A DNA stretch of 64,000 nt, taken from Granulicella sp. GTDB lineage: Bacteria > Acidobacteriota > Terriglobia > Terriglobales > Acidobacteriaceae. Numbering within the stretch: the stretch's first letter is position 1; each line of letters starts with the position of its first letter. Below are positions 57,081 to 64,000 of this stretch, piece by piece. The notes beneath the pieces are model-generated. The model searched no databases. It was not told the DNA's origin and saw nothing but the letters and a program-made list of their open reading frames with translations. Location of the stretch: contig JANYLK010000180.1 of the NCBI GenBank assembly GCA_025357875.1, positions 23,985-87,984 on the forward strand, given 5' to 3'. A program made the translations under genes and the position numbers.

Positions 57081-57860
57081 TCAGCTGCCGAAGATCCCGA
57101 TCATGGCGCGAGTAACCAGCAGATCCACGATGATGATGAACACCGACGACACCACCACCGCCTGCGTGGTAGAACGACCGACACCCTGGGTGCCGCCCGT
57201 CGTCTTCATCCCGAAGTAGCAGCCGACCGTGGCAATGATGAAACCGGAAAACAGAGGCTTGGTCAGCCCCTGGACAACATCGCCATAGAGCAGGCTTTGG
57301 TACGAGCTATGCAGATACGAGCTTCCATTCAGTCCGAGCAGGTAGATCGCCACCAGCGCGCCGCCCATGATCCCGAATGCATCGGCGACGATGGTAAGGA
57401 AGAACAGCATGAAGACAGTAGCGATGAGGCGCGGCGCAACCAGCTTGCGGATGGGGTCCGTCCCCAGCGCACGCATCGCGTCAATCTGCTCAGTCACCTT
57501 CATCGAACCCAGTTCAGACGCCATACCCGCAGCGTTACGGCCCGAGACCATTAACCCGGTCAGCACAGGCCCAAGTTCCTTGACCATCGACAGTGAGACC
57601 AGCGATCCGGTCTTGGAGACGGCACCAAACTCCTGCAGCGCAGTCACCGACTGCAGAGCGAGTACGCATCCGGTAAAAAATCCGGTGAGCACGATGATCG
57701 GCATCGAACCTACGCCGATCGAGTCCATCTGCGTGTAAACATCAGCCCAGTATCGCGGCCGTGTAAAGAGATCGGCGATCGCCGTGCCAGACAGAACGGA
57801 GTACTCCTGAATGGCAGCAATTTGCTTTTTGAGAAATACCTCTGGGGACAGTAAGGCCAT
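57081..57860 (-). CDS. mlaE: MlaE-type ABC transporter permease
   Basis: SIGVGSMPIIVLTGFFTGCVLALQS...ELGPVLTGLMVSGRNAAGMASELGSMKVTEQIDAMRALGTDPIRKLVAPR. Confidence 0.95.
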   Translation of the reverse strand: MALLSPEVFLKKQIAAIQEYSVLSGTAIADLFTRPRYWADVYTQMDSIGVGSMPIIVLTGFFTGCVLALQSVTALQEFGAVSKTGSLVSLSMVKELGPVLTGLMVSGRNAAGMASELGSMKVTEQIDAMRALGTDPIRKLVAPRLIATVFMLFFLTIVADAFGIMGGALVAIYLLGLNGSSYLHSSYQSLLYGDVVQGLTKPLFSGFIIATVGCYFGMKTTGGTQGVGRSTTQAVVVSSVFIIIVDLLVTRAMIGIFGS

Positions 57861-58011
57861 AGTTTTCTGAGGCTCAGAGTATCAGATGCAGGAATGCGGC
57901 CAGCGTATGCAGTCAGTTCTTTGACTACCGAATCGAGTCGAACGCCCGATGGCCAACAGCAGCGTTGCCGTGTCGCGGTCGGCCGACGCCTAAAAGTGAG
58001 AAGATAAATGG

Positions 58012-59112
58012 ATGATTGCGGAAACTCCGGCGGAGTCTATGTTGGCCGCCGTCCTACACGGCAAGGAAGACCTGCGCATGGAGCAGATTCCCATTCCTCG
58101 CGTCGGCGATGGAGAGCTTCTGGTCCGGGTAGGCGCCGCTCTGACGTGTGGAACCGACCTGAAAGTCTATCGCCGCGGATACCATGCCTTGATGCTCAAT
58201 CCGCCCATCGTCTTCGGCCACGAACTTGCCGGCACAGTGACCCAGGTTGGCACCGGAGTGACGAAGTTCTCCATCGGCGACCGCGTCGTCCCGATGAACT
58301 CGGCCCCCTGCTACACCTGTTACTTTTGCCTCCACGGCCAGCACAATCTCTGCGAAAACATCCTCTTCAACAACGGGGCCTACGCAGAATACATGCGCCT
58401 TCCCGCCCGTATCGTGGAGAAGAACACACTACTTGTCCCCGCCCACATGCCGCTCGAACAAGCCGCCCTCACCGAGCCGCTCGCCTGCGTAATACACGGA
58501 TTCAACCAGACCGGACCGCAGGTCAGAGACACCATGGTCGTCATCGGCGCCGGACCTATTGGTCTAATGTTTATCCACGTCGCGCAACTCCACGGTCTGC
58601 GCGTAATCGCAGTCGTGAAACGAAACGACCAGGTCGCCGCAGCAACCCTCTTCGGAGCCTCCGAAGTAGTCCAGATAGCCGCAGGCGTCGACACGGTCGC
58701 AGCTGTGCGAGCACTTACCGACAACGCTCGCGGCGCCGACATCGTCATCGAAGCTGTAGCCACACCCGCCACATGGGAATCGGCGGTCGCCATGGTGCGC
58801 AAGGGTGGGGTCGTGAACTTCTTCGGCGGCCCGCCGAAAGGCACCATCGTCGGCCTCGATACCAACCGCCTTCACTACGGCGACATCACCCTCAAGGCCA
58901 GTTTCCACCACACGCCCGCCGCATGCGCAACGGCCCTCAAGCTGATCTGTGGCGGTAAATTCAAGGCCGCAGAGTTCATCACACGCACCGCCAAGTTGGA
59001 CGAAGTGCCCTCCGTCTTCGCCCGTATGATGACGCGCAGCGCCGACAACGTCATCGACATCAAAACCGCCGTTCTGCCTAATGGCTACCGCCCCAATGGG
59101 AGCGGCCGATGA
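58012..59112 (+). CDS. zinc-dependent alcohol dehydrogenase family protein
   Basis: TCGTDLKVYRRGYHALMLNPPIVFGHELAGTVTQVGTGV, CYTCYFCLHGQHNLC structural Zn site, VVIGAGPIGLMFIHVAQLHG. Confidence 0.92.
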   Translation: MIAETPAESMLAAVLHGKEDLRMEQIPIPRVGDGELLVRVGAALTCGTDLKVYRRGYHALMLNPPIVFGHELAGTVTQVGTGVTKFSIGDRVVPMNSAPCYTCYFCLHGQHNLCENILFNNGAYAEYMRLPARIVEKNTLLVPAHMPLEQAALTEPLACVIHGFNQTGPQVRDTMVVIGAGPIGLMFIHVAQLHGLRVIAVVKRNDQVAAATLFGASEVVQIAAGVDTVAAVRALTDNARGADIVIEAVATPATWESAVAMVRKGGVVNFFGGPPKGTIVGLDTNRLHYGDITLKASFHHTPAACATALKLICGGKFKAAEFITRTAKLDEVPSVFARMMTRSADNVIDIKTAVLPNGYRPNGSGR

Positions 59113-60077
59113 CCGCCCAGGCCGAGGTAGCCGCTCGCGCCGCCGACACGCTCATCGGAGCACCGCCCGAATATCTGACGCCCGAAGATCGTCCTACGCT
59201 CGACCAAGCCCGCGCCTGGTGTCATGCGCTCGCCACCTCGCACTATGAGAACTTCCACGTCGCCACTTTCTTCCTCCCTAAACGAGTGCGACCGCATTTC
59301 GAGAGCGTCTACGCCTTCTGCCGTGTCTCCGACGACCTGGGCGATGAGGTGGCGGATACCACAACCGCACTCCGTCTGCTACAGGCATGGGGCGCGATGC
59401 TGGACGAGTGCTATGACGCTCCGGGGCGGTCTCATCACCCTGTATTCGTCGCTCTGCACGAGACCATCGTAGCCTGCGACCTTCCACGCACACTGTTTCA
59501 CGATCTCCTTCGCGCCTTCTGCCAGGACCAGATCAAGACCCACTATGGAACCTGGGATGAGGCGGTCGAATACTCACGCTACTCCGCCAACCCTGTCGGT
59601 CGGCTCGTCTTGATGATCTGCGGCTATCGAGACGAGCAACGAGCCCTGCTTTCCGACGACATTTGCACCGGCCTGCAACTCGCCAACTTCTGGCAGGATG
59701 CCGTGCGCGACTCTGAGATCCAGCGTCGCTATATTCCCACGGAGTACATGGAGAGATTCGGCGTAGCCGAGGGTCAGATCGAGGGCCGCGTTTTCACACC
59801 CGAATTCGCCGCCATGATGCGCGCCCTCGTCGATCGCACCCGCGATATGCTGCGTCAAGGTGCTCCGATCAGCGCCCTGGTTGACGACGAACTCCGCGTA
59901 ACACTCGACCTCTTCCGCAAAGGCGGCGAGGCTATCCTCGACGGTATTGCCGCGCAGAAATACGACGTGCTCCGCGGCCGCCCCGTCGTCACTCGACGTA
60001 GGAAACTTGTCCTGCTGCTCGGCGCGCTCTTCGGAAAGCTCAGCGTTGTCAGGGACTCAGGAGTTCGACCGGCGTGA
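59109..60077 (+). CDS. hpnC: squalene synthase-related HpnC
   Basis: HYENFHVATFFLPKRVRPHFESVYAFCRVSDDLGDEVADT...LQLANFWQDAVRDSEIQRRYIP; ATGA overlap with dehydrogenase. Confidence 0.95.
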   Translation: MTAQAEVAARAADTLIGAPPEYLTPEDRPTLDQARAWCHALATSHYENFHVATFFLPKRVRPHFESVYAFCRVSDDLGDEVADTTTALRLLQAWGAMLDECYDAPGRSHHPVFVALHETIVACDLPRTLFHDLLRAFCQDQIKTHYGTWDEAVEYSRYSANPVGRLVLMICGYRDEQRALLSDDICTGLQLANFWQDAVRDSEIQRRYIPTEYMERFGVAEGQIEGRVFTPEFAAMMRALVDRTRDMLRQGAPISALVDDELRVTLDLFRKGGEAILDGIAAQKYDVLRGRPVVTRRRKLVLLLGALFGKLSVVRDSGVRPA

Positions 60078-61015
60078 GCGGAGCACCGAACCCGAAGACC
60101 GTCGACGCTTACAAGTTCTGTCGCGACATAGCCCGCCACGAAGCGAAGAACTTCTATTGGGCATTTCGTGTCTTACCCCGCCATAAAAGCGACGCCATGT
60201 GTGCCGTCTATGCCTTCATGCGCCGCGCCGACGATATCTCCGACGACGAGTCCAAACTTGTTGAAGCTCGCCGAATCGAGATGCAGCAGTGGCTCGAAGA
60301 ATGGCGTGCCTCCAGGATCACAGGCGTTGTGGGAAATTGGGAACATGACTCCGATCCAGTATTCATAGCAGTCGCGGATACGCAGCACCGCTTCGGAATC
60401 CCCGATGAGTTACTCGAAGAACTCGTTGCAGGTACCACTATGGACCTCGAACCGAGAACCTCGGATCTCGCACCTGTTCAGACCTACGCCACCTTCGACG
60501 ACCTCTACCGCTATTGCTACCTTGTTGCGTCGGTTGTCGGCCTCGTCTGCATCAAGATCTTCGGATACACTGACCAGCGCGCCGAACAATTCGCCGAAGA
60601 AACCGGCATCGCATTCCAGCTCACCAACATCCTCCGCGACGTGAAGGAAGATGTCGAGCGCGGCCGCGTCTATCTTCCCATCGATCTCCTCGACGAGTTC
60701 GGCGAGACACCATCGGAGTTACGCGAACTCGCTGCCGGTCGTGCGATGACCGAGCGAGAACGCGGTATGCTCGCCACTCTCGCCATCCGCGCAGAGAAAT
60801 ACTACCTCGCTGCAAACAAGCTCATCCCATTGCTTGACCGCGACAGCCGTGCAGCCATGTGGGTTCTCGTCACTATCTACCACCGCCTCCTCAGCCGCAT
60901 TGCCGACAACAAGATGGAAGTATTCCGCGAGCGTGTCGGCCTCTCCACCTCCAAAAAACTCGCCATCTTCGGACGCGGCGCCGCAATGGCAATTTGGAAT
61001 CGAGTGTCCGGATGA
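60074..61015 (+). CDS. hpnD: presqualene diphosphate synthase HpnD
   Basis: NFYWAFRVLPRHKSDAMCAVYAFMRRADDISDDES...AFQLTNILRDVKEDVERGRVYLP; GTGA overlap. Confidence 0.95.
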   Translation: MSGAPNPKTVDAYKFCRDIARHEAKNFYWAFRVLPRHKSDAMCAVYAFMRRADDISDDESKLVEARRIEMQQWLEEWRASRITGVVGNWEHDSDPVFIAVADTQHRFGIPDELLEELVAGTTMDLEPRTSDLAPVQTYATFDDLYRYCYLVASVVGLVCIKIFGYTDQRAEQFAEETGIAFQLTNILRDVKEDVERGRVYLPIDLLDEFGETPSELRELAAGRAMTERERGMLATLAIRAEKYYLAANKLIPLLDRDSRAAMWVLVTIYHRLLSRIADNKMEVFRERVGLSTSKKLAIFGRGAAMAIWNRVSG

Positions 61016-62475
61016 GCACGCTCCGACGCAGCGTGGTCGTCGTTGGCGCGGGAGTCGCGGGACTTGCCGCTGCGACTGCGCTCGCAGCCGACGGCGCATC
61101 GGTTACGCTGCTGGAACGCCGCCCATTCGTGGGAGGTCGTGCCTACTCCTACCAGCATCCAGCCCTCGAAGAGACGATCGATTCGCAACACGTCATCCTG
61201 GGCTGTTGCACCAACTTCATCGACCTCATCGCGCAAGCCGGCGCAGCCCAATCCATCCGCTGGTATGACGAACTCTGCTTCCTCCAACCCGTTCATGTAC
61301 CCCAAAATACTGGGTTGCCCCATGCCCGAGACAGCTCCATCGTCACGAACATGGGAATACAAACCTGGCTCAAACCCGGCGGCCTGCCAGCCCCCCTCCA
61401 CCAGTCCCTCAGCTTCCTCCGCGCTCCTATGCTCAATCTGCGCGACAAAGCTGGAATTGCCGCCGGACTGACGCACTTCCTTCGCGGTTATCCTGCAGAC
61501 GACACCGAGAGCTTCGCCACCTGGCTCAAGCGCACTCACCAAAGCGACCGCGCAATCCGCCACTTCTGGGAGCCTGTCGTCATGGGCGCACTCAACGACA
61601 CCTTCGAACGCTGCTCCACAAAATATGCCGGAAAGATATTCCACGAGTCGTTCCTGCGATCCCGTGAAGGCGGCCGCCTGGGCATCCCCGCTGCTCCGCT
61701 CAGTGAATTCTTCCGGCCGGTCATGGCCCATGCTCGCGCACGCGGCGTCGATATGCGTTTCAGCTCAGGAGCGGACACGATCACGCAAACGCCGCAAGGC
61801 AGATGGCAAGTGAGGACTGGCGATGAGGAACTTGAGACCGACTCACTTGTACTCGCAACCGACTTCCGCCAGACCGAGCGAATTCTGAGCACACTCCGTT
61901 CGCCCGACAGAACTACGGACGCGCACTGTTCGTCCCCATCCCAATTCGATCAATTTGTCGCCGCGCCCATCACCACCATCCACCTCTGGTACGACCGCGA
62001 GGTCACCGATCTCGACCACGCCGTCCTGCTCGACACACGCATCCAGTGGATGTTCACCAAGTCCCGGATCCGCCGCTGGGAGCCGACCCGGGGCAGTTAC
62101 CTGGAACTCGTCATCAGCGCCTCATGGCCTGAGATCTCCATGCCGCGCGAGCAAATTCTCGCCTCAGCCCTCCGCGAGATAGAGCTGTTTCTCCCAGTCG
62201 TCCGCGAAGCAAAGCTAGTAAAAAGCACCGTCCTCAAGGAAGCCCGAGCGACCTTCTCCGTACTTCCGGGACTTGACCACTTCCGCCCCCCGCAGACCAC
62301 GGCCTATCGTAACCTCTTCGTCGCAGGTGATTGGACAGCAACCGAGTGGCCCTCGACGATGGAGGGCGCGATCCGCGGTGGCCGTCTGGCCGCCGGCGAA
62401 GTCGTCGGCGACCGCAACCGTTTCCTCGCCGCTGAAGCCCCAGCCAAAGGCTTAATGCGCTGGCTTACCCGCTAA
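61012..62475 (+). CDS. hpnE: hydroxysqualene dehydroxylase HpnE
   Basis: VVVVGAGVAGLAAATALAADGASVTLLERRPFVGGRAYSY...DSQHVILGCCTNF...FVAGDWTATEWPSTMEGAIRGGRLAA; ATGA overlap with hpnD. Confidence 0.95.
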   Translation: MSTLRRSVVVVGAGVAGLAAATALAADGASVTLLERRPFVGGRAYSYQHPALEETIDSQHVILGCCTNFIDLIAQAGAAQSIRWYDELCFLQPVHVPQNTGLPHARDSSIVTNMGIQTWLKPGGLPAPLHQSLSFLRAPMLNLRDKAGIAAGLTHFLRGYPADDTESFATWLKRTHQSDRAIRHFWEPVVMGALNDTFERCSTKYAGKIFHESFLRSREGGRLGIPAAPLSEFFRPVMAHARARGVDMRFSSGADTITQTPQGRWQVRTGDEELETDSLVLATDFRQTERILSTLRSPDRTTDAHCSSPSQFDQFVAAPITTIHLWYDREVTDLDHAVLLDTRIQWMFTKSRIRRWEPTRGSYLELVISASWPEISMPREQILASALREIELFLPVVREAKLVKSTVLKEARATFSVLPGLDHFRPPQTTAYRNLFVAGDWTATEWPSTMEGAIRGGRLAAGEVVGDRNRFLAAEAPAKGLMRWLTR

Positions 62476-62583
62476 CGGGTGCCCTATGATCGGCGCAAGC
62501 TTGACCGCGCCTATCCGTGGAATGTGTCACTCACCGATGACATGACGTCAAAAGAGCCAAAGAGCGGATGAAAGACGCCAATA

Positions 62584-63021
62584 CTACAGACTAGTGCCTT
62601 CAGCGGAAGCAATCTTCTCCGCCGCCTCGCGCATCGTTGCATTAGCGTACTTGTACTTTGCAGGATCGTCGCCTGCGTCTTGCCAGGCTTTCTCACCGTC
62701 CTGAAGTTCTTTTGTAGCCTCGGCCTTGTCGATCTCTTCCGGACGCAGTGCCGTTTCCGCAAGAATCGTCACCCGCTCGGGAAGCACCTCGGCGAATCCC
62801 CACGCAACGAAGAACTTCTGGTCGCCTGACGATCCGCCATGAAGCCGCACTTCGCCCGCGCCAAGTTCTGCTAGTAATGGAGCGGCGCCGTATAGCGCTT
62901 CCAGATACCCTGACGCCGACGGCAGTTCTACCGCCTCCGCCGTAGCTTCCAGCAGCAGCCGATCCGGGCTTACCAGCCGGACGATCAACAGTCCCGAATT
63001 GCCTGCACTCTCTGCCATCAC
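62584..63021 (-). CDS. atpC: F0F1 ATP synthase subunit epsilon
   Basis: LIVRLVSPDRLLLEATAEAVELPSASGYLEALYGAAPLLAELGAGEVRL; adjacent to atpD. Confidence 0.93.
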   Translation of the reverse strand: MMAESAGNSGLLIVRLVSPDRLLLEATAEAVELPSASGYLEALYGAAPLLAELGAGEVRLHGGSSGDQKFFVAWGFAEVLPERVTILAETALRPEEIDKAEATKELQDGEKAWQDAGDDPAKYKYANATMREAAEKIASAEGTSL

Positions 63022-63043
63022 TCGCCTTCAACTCGCAACGCTC

Positions 63044-64000
<957 letters not shown>

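Noticed and set aside
56184-57554. 456-aa plus-strand ORF
   Set aside because: Antisense to mlaF/mlaE; Arg/His/Gln-rich composition typical of GC-rich shadow ORFs.
60877-61731. 284-aa minus-strand ORF
   Set aside because: Antisense to hpnD/hpnE.

Overview
GC-rich bacterial chromosome segment, densely coding on both strands. Gene content (HpnJ and HpnCDE hopanoid/squalene genes, VWFA-type secreted proteins, many exported TPR proteins, PEP-CTERM protein) suggests Acidobacteriota (Terriglobia-like); this is inference only. The window opens inside uvrA and closes inside atpD. Clear landmarks: Flp-type pilin, DUF1015, amidase-GerMN-murI-EVE operon, fabI, PEP-CTERM protein, ABC-F ATPase, an NrtD-like ATPase with a fused double permease, purQ, a CIRCE-preceded groES-groEL operon, a TonB-dependent receptor under a cobalamin riboswitch, recJ, an adaptor-TolC pair, a half-EamA pair, hpnJ, a VapBC-like TA pair, a DUF2975-HTH pair in an AT-rich patch, mlaFE, a Zn-dehydrogenase-hpnC-hpnD-hpnE operon and atpC-atpD. 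Two decayed genes were reconstructed from the sequence (1337-2814 and 41421-42633). No tRNA, rRNA, CRISPR array or intact transposase was seen. The most unusual points are the SBP-less double-permease ABC system, the 53.8-56.2 kb accessory patch with 23-bp IS-end-like repeats abutting mlaF, the split hopanoid loci with a translationally coupled dehydrogenase, the ~640-bp antisense overlap at 52583-53221, and the decayed isoprenoid-synthase-like gene.
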